From: Plectrocnemia conspersa
Lineage: Eukaryota > Arthropoda > Insecta > Trichoptera > Polycentropodidae
Length of the DNA: 64,000 nucleotides
Reading direction: 5' to 3'
NCBI GenBank assembly: GCA_009617715.1
Contig: VTFK01000028.1
Location: forward strand, 310,001-374,000
Shown here: one piece after another, positions 34,383 through 46,665 of the stretch
Numbering within the stretch: position 1 is the first letter of the stretch
Layout of the letters: each line of letters starts with the position of its first letter
Made by a program: the position numbers and the translations under genes
The notes under the pieces: generated by a model
Seen by the model: only the letters and a program-made list of their open reading frames with translations
Told to the model about the DNA's origin: nothing
Databases searched by the model: none

Positions 34383-35739
34383 AGTATAAAATTAAAATTT
34401 GGATCTCATATCACAAAGGTGTTTCTTTATTCCCAACAGCAAACCTAATATTTTTTACTTCTGCTGATAATCCTAGGAATATAAGCCCACACATCCGTAC
34501 AATATCCTCTATACTCATTTTCTGATAAGCATCTATTAATTTTACTATATTTTTAGTATTGAATTTAAATTTAAATTATGAAATACATATATGTTTTGCT
34601 ATTTTATATATTTCTGCGATCCTTGTTACTTTTAACTATTGAATTATCTGTAGCATTACTAAGATTCTATCCTCGCCATCTCACTTCTAAAATTATCACA
34701 AAAAAATAAGTAAAAAGGAAAATAGAAAAAACATTAAATATGATTGTAATATTTAAATTATTGTACTCCAAACGACTAAAGACTGAATGTTTTATTTCCA
34801 ACGTGTTATTTAGAACTTTAAATACATTAACTGCCATGATCATGATCATCACCCGTGCCCGGCACACTAGTATGGCATTGCGCCACAGTATGCACCTGCG
34901 CTCGTTGAAATTTGTTTTATTACGAAAAATTCACTCCCATAGTGTATTTAATACAAAATGAGCCTGATATGGGAGGGGTGGAAATCATTTTATTTCTAAT
35001 TAATTAATCTCTTTTTTCATATGAGCGAACTTTTCTGTTTTTTTCTTCATATTTAGCAATTAAATATGAGAGTTAAAGCTAAAGTCGTAAAATCTCATTC
35101 TACTGTTTTTCGATTTAAAGACACATCAGTCAACCACACAAGTGAATAAAATACATATAAAGATATTTACATTAATTATATAAAATTGAAATATACAAAT
35201 ATTTACATTATAATATTAAAAGGTTGACCACAATGCGTTCATAAACTGCTAGTAACTGAAAGAGAACAAATCAATAGTATCTCTATCCGACAAAAGGTTA
35301 AAAAGTTAAATAAGTATGCTTATTGGGGAGATGTATAATACTCCAATTTTTGTTAGTGGTACTATACACAAAAACGAAGTTCTTCTAAGCCTTCGAGCTC
35401 ATCAATTGCTTCAAGTATCGCAAGACAAATCTCAACATCTTTAAGCCTTTATTGGATATGTATTTTATTTATTGATGGAATGTGTAGTTTTCTTGAAACG
35501 TGATACCCGAATTGGTTACAATGTTGTGCGATGATATATAAAGTTATGTTTCCAGTTTTAAGAAAATTTGTGATATTATTGCTATTTATTTTTGCGAAAG
35601 TGAATAATTAAATAAATTATATTAGTTTGGTTTTAAAGTATATTTACATAAAATTTATTAACGCTGAAGCATATAAAATTGTATTAGTAATAGTTATGCA
35701 TACCAAGTTTTATCATTAATTTTTAGTTAATAATTTCGG
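34383..35739. other. Intergenic sequence before Pellino
   Basis: AT-rich with short chance ORFs. T-rich acceptor-like CAG/TAG sites near 34439 and 35058 could receive the possible donor at 33955, each adding only a few codons before a stop. No RNA gene is seen. Confidence 0.35.
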
Positions 35740-36073
35740 TTTCACCTAAATTGGCAATCAAAACATCGGGGTAATTCCGAACGTCGCAATTTGTTGCGTT
35801 TGGACCTTGGCGTTGTAGGTGTGCGCGCGCAGGTGACTGTTTTACCGACGTGCGCGCGGCGCCATTGTTGTCGCAGTCAGTGGAGTGTCGGCCGCCGGCA
35901 TGGCGCCCGTCGCCGCCCTTATCCGCCCCGTCTAGTCTCGCGATCGTGTATGAACACCGAAAACAGACGCAGAAACGCGCAACGACGCGCGACATTACAG
36001 TGTATGCGTCTCTCGCGCGACAACAACCTCATCCATAATTGGGACCCCCGCGGCAACCGCCGTTCCTTTCATC
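35740..36073 (+). promoter_or_regulatory. Pli: Pellino CpG-rich promoter and 5' leader with uORFs
   Basis: A dense CpG island (about 35,780-36,070) lies directly upstream of the Pellino start. A TCAGT initiator-type word at 35877-35881 is a candidate transcription start; no TATA box is near it. Two upstream ORFs follow. The first, 35900-35935, has G at -3 and G at +4 and encodes 11 residues. The second starts at 35950 with weak context, overlaps the true start out of frame and, after splicing, ends at a TAG 12 bases into exon 2. Open frames across the island are otherwise compositional. Confidence 0.6.
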
Positions 36074-36087
36074 ATGGTAGTCAAACG
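36074..36087 (+). CDS. Pli: Pellino first coding segment (14 nt)
   Basis: ATG GTA GTC AAA CG followed by donor GTGAGG. A at -3 and G at +4 give a strong start. Joined to exon 2 it reads MVVKRAADSTESPILEE, matching the MVKR..TESPIL start of insect Pellino. It is too short to be found by ORF searches; the match of phase and sequence is what supports it. Confidence 0.88.
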
Positions 36088-39000
36088 GTGAGGTCCTTTT
36101 CAGACAAACGCATAACGAAAACATCGCGTGTGTATTTATTTCGATTTGTGTTGTGAGTGAAATCCTTTGTTTTCGCTTCAATTATCAACACCTGCGGTCG
36201 ACGGGGGCTACAGTGTCCGCATGCGTTCCCTCACATTCGAGACGCCGCGTGTACGTGAATCGATAAACCAAGGATTTTTAACGTTCTTAGTCGATAAATA
36301 AAGTGGCGTTTCGATAAATATTTTTAATTCCATTTATTTGGCCTAAATCGCGCAATTTCTGCTCGTATCGTGTAAATTAAATAAAATTTAAACAATACAA
36401 GTGTATTGTAGATCAAAATATCAAATTACCGTCCATATTCAAAATTAAAAATGGTGGCTCGTGACATCTATATAGATTTTAACCCATGTTTTTTAAATGA
36501 ATTTTATTCAATAAAAATATTGATGTCAAACTTCAGTTTTGTTTTTAATGATACAATGCTAAACGTCATATGTCCCAAGTACGTTGCGATTTATCAAAAC
36601 ACGTTCGTGCCTGTAGCATTTCTTTGAAAATTAATCATACAATGACTAAAAAAATAGCGTTTTTCGTGTACCTGTTCGCGTCCCATTCCGGGGCCGCCAC
36701 GCGGAGGACGTATTGATAAACAAAATTAATTTTATATTTCTCATGTTTTTTTTAAAGAAAAATAAATGAATAATATATTTTGTGTATTATAACTAGTACA
36801 GTATTGTGCAAAAGTCAAAAATTTTCAACTTAACTCTATCCAATATGTAGATTTTTGTCCAGTTATATTCCCTTAACATTTTGTGGTACACATTATTTTA
36901 AGGCTCCCAAAGGTATTTTTAATTACCTACCAAAATTCTTAATATCACAATCTTTTTATCAGTTATACTTTGTTTAGAAATCAGTCAGCGTGCATCATTT
37001 AACAAATTCATTTTATTTGTACATAAGTTTAGACAATTATAATCATCCAATTTAATCTGACGGATGCAAGCTTCGACCTTTAATTTATAAGCAATTGTTC
37101 AAAAACCACCACTGCATCGTATAGGTCTCAACAGAATCTACTATTATGTACATATCATTTTTAAAGTTACCAAATTCCAGTATACAATAATTCCACAATT
37201 TTGATTCTGTCATAAAATAAAATTATAATATAATTACTAATGCCAGAACTAGTAATCTAAAATATATAGATATAAACTAAAAGTTTTTAATTATATAACG
37301 AATAAAATATTTATTTTGAGATTTTAGATTTTTTTCTACAATACATATTCATAATTTAAGTTTCGCGTGTGCTTCATATATTTGTGTTGAATCTTCTTTA
37401 TTTCTGTCATTTGATAAACGTCATATCTATTCTCATGCACATTGCAATTTGTTAAAACGTGTTCGAGCCTGATGTACTTCTTTGTAAATGATTCATATAA
37501 TATATTCTATAGTAATCGTTGGCTTTCGAATGCTTTTTATCAAATACAGGAAACTCGGACAGAATGATGTATGAACGACTTATTGAAAAGGTTTACCGGC
37601 TCTGGAGTGAGTGACCATAATAAGAAAATAACCCGCCCCGAGACAGTCTATTATGGACCGCATCTCCCGCAGTGCATGGAAATATCCTCATTTGACCCAC
37701 TGATCACTGAACGTATTTACATATATCTCGCCTATTAGACGGATATTAAATTCGTCCCATTTTGAACAATGTTTGATTTCGATAAAAACGTTAGATTTGT
37801 AGTAGAAGCGTTTAAATTTTTAAAATTATTTTATAAAACATATGGATTTTTTTAATGTATTTATACTAATAAAATAAATATTTTAAACCATAAAATAATA
37901 TTAAAAAAAAATTATAGGAACATTTTGACGCAACACTTTTGATGAATAATTAGAATATTCCTTTTATATCTTTCAGAATTATATATAATACATCACGACG
38001 AATTACGTTCTCTTATATTTTTACTTGTATTTAATGTCAAACATCTTCATTACCTATGTTTATATGATCAAATTGAGAGCAAAAGTTATCTACGCTGTGC
38101 CTGTGATCCCTATTTTTCTCTACGCGTGAAATATTTCTTACTTTGGATGGTTACATATTTTTCCTGCAGCTAAATTTCCACTTGCATTTAGAAACGCCCT
38201 GATCCCTTTTCGGGGTAAATGATGTATTTTTAGTGCCACTATAATTTAGAAGAGGCAACTCTCGCAGTCAAGGCACAACTTACATGTTTATACGAGATTA
38301 CTTACAGCTCTCTTCAATATTGACCATTCGAATGTGTGGCTGTCTTATTCTAAACCAATAATGTTTAGTCTTCAATCGTGTTTTATTTATTTAATTATGT
38401 GCAGAAGTGAAATGGCCGAAATTTTTTCTCTGTACAGACTCGATTAACAATAACCAAATCTCGCTCAAGGGTATTCTAAATAATTAACGAATGTTGATTT
38501 GGTTTGTGGTTAGTAAATAAAAAAATCATATCAGCAATATGTGTATCAGTATATAGAAATATGTATGTACGCATAATTTAAATTATAGCCAAAGATTATA
38601 TGTTTCAATATCGGATGGGTATAAAATAATATCTTGACTATCTATATATGATTATTACTATGATAAAGATTATTATAATCCCTGATTAAAATAATTATCA
38701 GCATATTATGTATTACACGAGACAACCAATAAAACTCCGATACGAGTCTGTTATCATGTATTTTTTTTAAGATCCGCATTTCGCATAGGTAGCTACTATA
38801 CAAATTGCCATAACTCAACATTTTTTTAGATTATGTACGGCCTATATTTACTATTATCTTATCGTCTCATGAATAATAATAAAAACTGTATCTTAGGTCA
38901 GAAAAATTCTAATTTACCGTTTAATTTGCACGCTGCATTTGTATTGTATCGGTACGAAGAGCGCACGTGTTAAGCCAGAGGACCGGATATTGTAAATATC

Positions 39001-42000
39001 GATGAGTGTAAAGTATAAATAAGTTATTGTTCTGTTATACATTATTATTGATATATTAATGTCTCTTGATACAATTATTCCCGTTGGTCAAAATTTACTG
39101 AAGGTGTTTTTTTATTGCATCAACCTTGTGTTCTTTCAATCCTTTAATTGTTCAGGTTTCCTATCTTTTATACACAAAGGTTTGTTTTATTTTTAATCCA
39201 TAAATCACGTTTATAAGCCTTCGCTTGCACCATCGACATAATTTAACTGTCCATTGTTACGCATTTATAGTACATAAAACTCGAACGTTTTTCGTCGATA
39301 TGATACGATCGAGTACGCTTCGGCAGTATGACTTAACAGTAACGGTACCCGATAAAAATTATATTTGTACCATGCATCGAATATTTAAAACCACACGACA
39401 CCAAATGAATGATGATCGACAAAGCCTTGAGAACTTTTTCGCCCGCATGTAATCATGTACATGTCAAAATAACGATCCGTTGACACCGTTTTAACTCCTT
39501 CGACGCTAAGGCTCGTTCAAATCAAACAGGTTTTGAATGACGTCTTTCCGGTCTTGTTCTTCCCCGAAAGCGCATTCTCAGAAATGCTCGTTACAATCAT
39601 GGGGAAAATGTCGAATTGCGAACAGTCGACGAATATACCGAAAACCAATAGACGTTGACGGCTACGTAATGAAGGGAGTGCACTTGGCTATGTACTTATT
39701 TTCCCCATGTAACTTATGTATAAGATATGTTATTGAAAGGTCAATGCCTTTCATGTGTAAATAATTGAGTCTGAACATTTGAAACTTATTCGCTTCTTTA
39801 AGATTAACCTGTTATCAGATGATATAAATTTGACAGCTTACCTGCGTATTAATTACCTATTATATGTACAAATCTGTTAATTGTTTTTTAAACTGACACA
39901 GTTTATTCAGTATTGGTCATCGTCTCTTGTATGGCCTTATCTTATTACAAGGCTTATGCTTTCTACACGTCTAATAGAAGACTTATGCCGTGACTTGATA
40001 TGCTGTCTTTTACTTTTCTAACATTTCGGGGGCCAAAATGTCGCTGTTGGGAGCTATAAAATGTCAAATAAAAATGTCCGAGGTGACTTTTTTTAACTCA
40101 TCAGCATTCGTAAACGTACAAAAATGTTCTAGGTGACCTTTTTTAGCTCATTTTTTAAATTTCATTTTAAAAACATGAATTAGTTCGCGGCCGCCAGTTT
40201 GACAGCAATGCGCTATAATTTTGCGCTTCAAGTCACAGCTGAGTAATATAGATATAGCGGCTATATCCATATTATTTAGTACTTACAGAGACAGATTATT
40301 CTCAATCTCGGTGAATCGTTACGTCGTTTGCCGTAAAACCTTTTTTATGGTCCACGAAACAGTTACAAGGATTGTTGCAAAACGTCTTCTTGTGCAGTTC
40401 TAAAAACGTGCTCGCATTGCGTGTCATGTCATGTTCAAAAATTAAAATTACAAGCATGGTCATTGACGGCAAAAAAGTTCATTAAGCGCTTGGTTTGTCC
40501 TAACTAACGGCACTTTCTCACGGTGCGGAGGCAGCGCGTTGTTTTGTTTATTGTTTTGTTTATGTCTGTACTCGTTTGTGTCTTTTTGCTCGACGTCCGG
40601 TGTTTTTAATGCAGCATAAAAATAATATTGATCAAAGCGCATTGCATGAAAATGATTCTAGTCAAAGCCTAACGCTGCAAATACAACTGTGGCCAATTGA
40701 AAGTTTCACGAATTCTATTATTAAAATGTATTCTTTCCATAAAACTTGTTCTATTGTATTTTTTTATGATCAAGTGCATCTGTAGTAATAATTTACAAGA
40801 TATTTTAACTTGTAAAACTTCCTCAGTTGCACGTTAGCCTCGGTTATGTATATATACAAACCCAAAATTATGGAGAGATCTAAACAAATGTCGATCACGG
40901 TAAAGTCTAAAATAATAGCATATCTCGAAGAAAATGTTTCAATTATAGATATAGCGCAAAGAGTGGGGCTTAGTGATTCTGCTATTCGAAAATATATTTA
41001 AAAATATCGCGAAACAGGAATTCTAGAGAAGGCGCAAGGGGGTGGTCGGAAGCGTATGACGTCTGCTTGAGAAAACCGCAGATTAAAGGATATCATAAAA
41101 ATATCGATTTAAAACTGCTGCTGAAATACAAACAGAATTGCAATCTACTTCAAACTCGAATATTTCGAAACGGGCAGTGAATAGACGTTTGGTTGAAGCT
41201 GGATTTAAAGCGCGAAACCCAGCAATTATTTACTGAAAAAATGAAAAAGAATCGCCTTGAATGGGCAAAAGCTCATCGCCATCGGACCGTCGAAGAATGG
41301 AGAATAGTGGCTTTCTCCGACGAATCCAAATTTAATCTGTTTGGAGCAGATGGTAAACGATTGTGCGTCGTAGAAAAAGATAAAGATTTAATCTCTTATG
41401 CATTAATCGATTCATCAAGTACTCGCCCTATGGGATGATCTGGGGATGCATGACAGCTTACGGATTAGGCTCTGTAAATTTCGTCCAGGGCACCATGAAT
41501 GCAAAAATATATAAATTGGTTGTATAAAACGACTTTATTCCAACCCTTGAAGAACTTTCCAAACATGACCTGAACCCAATTGAAAATTTATAGGAAATCA
41601 ATCAATCAGAAAAAACTTAGCCGAGCTGAAAAAACAAAACGTGGAAGTGTGGGAAGAAGAGATTGATCTAAAAATAAGGGTGAAATTACGTCAAAATTAT
41701 TTTGTTAATGTGTTATAAAAGTGTTTTATTTACAATCTTCTAATTTTTAAATATCCTCGATATTGTTTTTTATGAATAGAACCAAACAAAAGGGTCGCGC
41801 GCACGTGTTCAGTTAGAGGCTCGCCATTATGCACTTGCTGGTTTGACGAAATAATGCACCTTTCCCAGAATTTACGCAATTATACCTTCCTAATTTTAAA
41901 ATACCCCCATTTTTTCAACAGTATTAAGGGAAAACGAAAGTTAACAATTATAATTATCCATCATAAATTCAAAAACATGTAAAAAATGCATCAAAGTTGA

Positions 42001-45000
42001 TAAAATAAAAAAATACGTATGGGAACCGCCGCGTAAACTTTCAATTGGCCACAGCTGTATGTGTTATTAATAATTTATATTTTTCTATCAATAATGCAAT
42101 GGATTATGTGCTAGAAGTACTAGGCTCTCAGTAAAGAAATTTATTTTAGGGATGCTTTTACATTACTCGCGTTTTCCACAGAAAACTCACTACAGTAGTT
42201 GAAGAGTTAGTTCATAAATCAGTCGCACGCATATCTACACTAGTTACCTTGTAGGTATAACATGAGTTTCTTACAGCAAGGGGAAGTTGAGTTAACCTTT
42301 GACTGTGAATGGTCGGTAATAGTCGAATGGTGCGCCTGGATCACCACTGCGTTTTATTAAATGAAATGTTGATTTTATATATTTTGCGTTGTTTTTGTTT
42401 TATAATTTAGATAAGAATTTAAAAAAATATCTTCTTTACATGAATCAACCTGAATGTTTTTTTATTGCGACAATATGTGGTTTTTGGTTGACAACAACAT
42501 TTAGTTCCGCTGTGTCTCAATTTCAATAGTGTCCGATCGCTCTTCGGTTGAGTCGGTAATTTACGAACGGGTGACGGCTTTTTGGTTTATATATATATTA
42601 TATTTTTAAGGTTACCTTTGTGCTCATAATTTGTGTACCAATAAGTGAATCTATCTCGTGACATTTATTTTCGTTTTAATTTGTACGTATAAAATTATAT
42701 TTTTTTTCAATAATATTGTGAACAAAACTTGTGCTACGGTTCAATATAATGATTTTGATGCTAAAGTTTTGTTTTATTATGGTTATTTTAGTGAAGATGT
42801 TGGGGAAAGTGTCGTTAAAATTAGACCTGTTGATCTAAATCGAAAACGAAGATCAGACGATTTCAATAGTGGTGACGAGGAAATAATGCTTCAAACAGGT
42901 GGCAACACTCCAGTAAATTAGAAAATTGATACTGATAGTCTATCTTATAAATATCAATGTTCTTCAGGTAATATATGTTCTTGTCCTAAAGTTTCCGCAA
43001 ACTACAGAACCAATAACTTATTTTCAATTATGTCACACTTATGAAATAAATTAAATATGCAAATATGAGGATTTTAAATATTACATCAACTTTAATATCG
43101 ATGTGGAATAGCCAAAAAGATATTAGGTTCAGTGAGATGAAGGTGTTTCATTGGTTAATATTCAATATGGGATCTGCAAAATGCATGCAATATTATTTAT
43201 TGGTTCACTCGTCATAATTATATTTTTTCGAGATATATTATTTGTAGAAGAGGCAGATTTTTCCAAATATATTGGATGTTGTATCTGAAATAATAATACA
43301 AATGAATCAAATAATTATCTGTGGAACAGAATTGAAAAAGTCAACCCATATTTGAAATACTTGGATCAAATCTTTCGGAAATATGCGTGTGGTCCTAATA
43401 TGGTTACTGACGAATCGATTGTAAAATCAGCTTATTACCTATAATTACCAAAGATCTTTTGAGATTTTTAAATATATTAAAATAAAATAATATGTTAATT
43501 CTAATGTGAAATATAAGTTTATTTATTTAAATTTAAAAAAAATGTAAAACTCCAGAATTAGGTATGTTTACAAACATATTGTCAGAATTATTTTTAAATT
43601 CTGTTAAAATAATAATTTTAATAAATAAATTTAAAATATGATTTATTATTATGTATCTTCATTTAACCCCCATCGTTTAGGGCAAATCGAACTAAATTAA
43701 AGGGCGCGTTCTCTTATTTTCTTGTCATTGGTTTTAAATATTTTGTTGATCCATAAATATTTTTAAAATGGTCACCCAAATGTATTATTGTGTTTTCTTT
43801 GATCGAGAAAACTGAATTTTTTTATCCTTTAATAAGAATTAATAAATGACAGTTTTCATTTTTTTTAGTAGACTACCTACCCACCACAAAATCACTATCG
43901 AATGCAAAGGGTTTAAAATGTAACGGAATCAGGTGCTCCTATTAATTCAAAACGCTCTCTTCGAAGTTAAAAGTATTTTAAGTTGTTTTAACCTGGAATT
44001 AAGAAGTTTAATACACGCTTAGACTCATATCTTCAAAGACGAGCGAGTAGATAGCGACGGAAGAACAACGCGTTGTTTGTGAGTGTTATCTAAAATTTGC
44101 TCTTTTGTGCATCCGGCGTAGATAATATTGTAAATTAAACATTAAAACTGTGCAAAGATATATGCCAATATAAATCACAATGTTCTTACTAATTGCATTT
44201 TTATGCTTTTAAAAAATTCTATCTTTATACGAATATAGTCCTTGATGGGCCATTCACCAGTCATCGTCCCCTGTCTAGCCGAACAATACCAATTATTGTG
44301 CTCTTATGATCTCAGCACCTCTCTCTTATTTCGTAGACGAGTGGTTAAACCTATAATCTAATTCATACACAATTCATTGGTTAGCATAGACCAGTAAAAT
44401 AAAAAATATTTATAATTTTCCTCTGTTCAAAAGGTACGTGATTTTCGTCGTTAGGTTTTTAACAATCCGTCCACAATTAGGTCGTTCAGCTCGTTGTTAA
44501 CGTAGACGTCAAATTAACGGTGTATTTGCGTTTTTTGTCGTCGTCTCTCTACCAAGCCATTGTCTTCTTCGATCCGCCCAGAAACACCCACTAATCAAAC
44601 GTTGTCGTTTTTTTCGTTGCAGAGCGGCCGATAGCACGGAGTCTCCCATTTTGGAAGAAACGGCCGCAGAAGTCGGAGCCGAGCAGAAGCCGAAGCCGGC
44701 TATCAAATATGGCGAGCTGGTCATACTCGGGTACGTATCCAAAAGTCACGTTTTGTCGACGTTCGTGATGAAACAGTAAATAAAAAAGTAGTTTCTAAAT
44801 GCCGAATCTGCGAAACTCGCCGTAGACCAATTCGCTGTAACTGCGCATCTCGGTCATGTTCTAAGGACCGATGCAAATATTTGAATAAGCTACTCGCACA
44901 CACGCGCGCAGCTCAAGGTTCGCAAGCGGACTTCTAATATTAAGTGTTTAAATTTGGTTGTGAATTATCTTGGGTTGCTGCACGTAGGCAATGCTTGGAA

Positions 45001-45950
45001 GTGCATAAACAAGCTACTTCTTCACGGTGCCAATGAATCAATTGTCGACACGTCAGCTTCTTTTGTGGCGAGTTGGTTCACAGTCGCTTGAAGTCCTATT
45101 TGGTAATTGTGGCCATTGTACCTTGTGTGACCACAAACAAGTGTGCCTCGTTGAAATTTTAGCCACGCTGAAGACACAGAAATTGAAAAGCCTAACTTTA
45201 GATTAATCGGATGAGTGGCGCTTTCAGTATGTAATGGTTAAGCTTCCAAATCGATATGCTCTCTAGTTTAGCTTTAGATCAATCTAAGGGCAATCATGCC
45301 TTGACTGTCCAAATTTTAATAATGTTGATTACGTGAGTTTTTACATCCAAAGAAATTTGCTAATAAATTAATAACTATATTTAGATCGATCTATGCGTAT
45401 CATTCAATAATTCCTTGGACCATATGAATTAGTTTTCTTAGGATTTTATATATAGAGGTAATCGTGTTGTAGTCGGTAATGAAGAGTCGGCTCTTGATTG
45501 TTTATTTAAGAATTAGTGCCTTTTGGGAAATTGGAGATAGTAAGTAGCCTTGTCACGCTTCGGCGGGCGCTTGTGCGCTGTCGAAATCGATTAGTGAAGT
45601 AAAAATATCTCTGCCTCAGCAGGGCATTTCATATGGCGTTGAATAATTTCTATAGTGGCGAGTCGGCGTCTATATCCATTACTACAAATTGCCTATTAAC
45701 ATTTTCTTCGTCCGCCAGGTATAACGGATTCCTTCCGCAAGGCGACCGAGGACGACGCCGGTCCAAATTCGTCCTGTGTCGCAGGGCCGTGGGCAACGGG
45801 GTGCGACGCTCCAAACACTATGTCGTCACAACGCCGCATAGCTCGCAGGCCATCTTGGACACGCGTCAACACAGCATTTCGTACACACTGTCGCGCAACC
45901 AGGCCGTCATCGTGGAGTACACGGAGGACGAGACAACAGACATGTTCCAG
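36074..45950 (+). CDS. Pli: Pellino E3 ubiquitin ligase, first three coding segments
   Basis: Pellino proteins bind IRAK/Pelle-type kinases and act as RING-type E3 ubiquitin ligases in Toll/IL-1 receptor signalling in the cytoplasm. Coding segments: 36074-36087, 44623-44730, 45719-45950. They encode MVVKRAADSTESPILEE, then KPKPAIKYGELVILGYNG, FLPQGDRGRRRSKFVL and QHSISYTLSRNQAVIVEY, ending at TTDMFQ. This is the N-terminal half of the phospho-peptide-binding FHA-like wing domain and closely follows the insect Pellino N-terminus. The exon continuing with GRSSESPIDFVV, the rest of the FHA domain and the C-terminal RING were not found, so intron 3 runs past the window end. Introns 1 and 2 are about 8.5 kb and 1 kb. 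Confidence 0.94.
36552..37510. repeat. Two diverged copies of an unclassified repeat in intron 1
   Basis: Segments 36552-36660 and 37417-37510 share, in the same order, AAACGTCATAT, a TTGC(A/G)ATTT word, AAAACACGTTCGTGCCTG (second copy AAAACGTGTTCGAGCCTG), TTCTTTG and AAT(G)ATTCATA. No terminal repeats or coding sequence were seen, so the class is unknown. Confidence 0.55.
37511..40683. other. Pellino intron 1, no gene seen
   Basis: Intron sequence with short open frames only. A diverged direct repeat of about 50-bp period sits at 40072-40152 (AAAATGTCCGAGGTGACTTT and AAAATGTTCTAGGTGACCTT). A moderately GC-raised patch at 39,220-39,680 has no exon signature. Confidence 0.4.
40684..42057 (+). 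mobile_element. Tc1-like transposon, full length, inactive
   Basis: Terminal inverted repeats of 23 bp (CAACTGTGGCCAATTGAAAG at the left; one mismatch to the right end) are flanked by TA at 40682-40683 and 42058-42059. The transposase frame starts at 40870 (MERSKQMSITVKSKIIAYLE) and covers the first helix-turn-helix up to a stop at 40999. Later pieces are GGGRKRMTSA, AFSDESKFNLFGADGKR (first catalytic Asp) and HDLNPIENL. The block with the second catalytic Asp is deleted between 41,560 and 41,570, and there are several stops and frameshifts. It sits in Pellino intron 1, same orientation as the gene. A relative is at 60534-61210. Confidence 0.92.
42658..43480 (+). pseudogene. piggyBac-like transposase remnant
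   Basis: Pieces in order: an acidic N-terminal segment (RKRRSDDFNSGDEEIML), ANYRTNNLFSIMSH, SEMKVFHWLIFNMGSAKC (family: EIKAFIGLLIxMG) and IEKVNPYLKYLDQIFRKY. The last piece is GPNMVTDESIV, which matches the family D-E-S catalytic segment. Stops and frame changes separate them. The sequence TTTAACCCCCATCG at about 43666 could be an eroded 3' end with its TTAA-type target, but no opposite end was found. Confidence 0.65.
43481..44622. other. Pellino intron 1, 3' part
   Basis: AT-rich intron ending in the T-rich acceptor tract TTTTTTCGTTGCAG at 44622. No exon or RNA gene seen. Confidence 0.5.
44623..44730 (+). CDS. Pli: Pellino exon 2
   Basis: 108 nt encoding AADSTESPILEETAAEVG, then EQKPKPAIKYGELVILG. 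The (K/R)YGELVILGYNG motif is diagnostic of Pellino. Clean phase joins at both ends (A completes Arg; GG is completed to Gly). Donor GTACGT. Strongly GC-rich against the intron, as expected for a conserved coding exon. Confidence 0.95.
45719..45950 (+). CDS. Pli: Pellino exon 3
   Basis: 232 nt encoding YNGFLPQGDRGRRRSKFVLC, RRSKHYVVTTPHSSQAILDT, RQHSISYTLSRNQAVIVEY and TEDETTDMFQ. It ends in phase 0 before GTAATT. This is the most conserved part of the family's FHA-like domain. A minus-strand open frame over the same bases is a shadow. Confidence 0.96.
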
Positions 45951-46004
45951 GTAATTTTTTTTTATTTTCAATTAGAATATTTAAAGGCTCGTATGTTTTG
46001 AATT

Positions 46005-46580
46005 ATGCTTGTGGTCAGAATTTATATTAAAAGGTCAGAATATAAGCGGCCAGAAACAATTATTAGATGGTCAGTATCATTTTTTCAGTCAGTATTGATA
46101 TTATGTGATCAGTATTTTAACCTCAAGGTCAGTTTTTTGTTGACAGATTATCAGCATAATAATACATGGTCATTATCAAGGTTGTTTAGGATCAACTTGT
46201 TTGGATTGTTCAAAATACTGACCAACGCTTAACGCAACACATAACATGTTCAACACATAATAGTTTTGGTGTGAGTGAAATATTTTATAAGATATTTCTA
46301 AAGTAAATAATTTGTTGCCAATTTATATTTATAAATGTTATAATATATTTTTAATTCACATGATCCTCCTATATTTTTATTCTGACCATACGCTATTTTT
46401 ATTCTTACCATTTGATATTTATTCCGACACTGAATAAATATAATTATGACCATTCATTATTTTAATTCTGGCCACATGCTATTTTTATTCTAACCATTTT
46501 ATATTTATTCCGACCCTGAATAATATATTAATAAAAATTGACTGAGATTTGATTTTTATTCTGACTCAAAGTTGATTTAA
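46005..46580. repeat. Inverted arrays of a GGTCAGAAT word
   Basis: From 46012 to about 46135 the plus strand repeats GGTCAGAAT/GGTCAGTAT-type words every 15-40 bases. From 46378 to 46565 the inverse word ATTCTGACC recurs every 20-25 bases, with an 86-bp tandem duplication inside (CTATTTTTATTC at 46393 and 46479). The two arrays face each other across about 240 bp, giving a foldback structure that starts some 60 bases after the Pellino exon 3 donor. No transposase or flanking duplication was seen. A foldback-type element is the likely explanation. Confidence 0.65.
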
Positions 46581-46665
46581 TGTGTTGCTAAATATAAATA
46601 CATATAAAGCAACACTAGAAGTAGCTCTAGGCTTACACATGATCAGTTTTAAAACTTCCACTTTT

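Noticed and set aside
35723..36156. Open frames of 60-120 codons on both strands of the CpG island
   Set aside because: They overlap the Pellino leader and first intron and are explained by high GC content; only the uORFs and the true ATG are kept.
41193..41438. 81-codon open frame as an intact gene
   Set aside because: It is only the SDESKF block of the dead Tc1 transposase.
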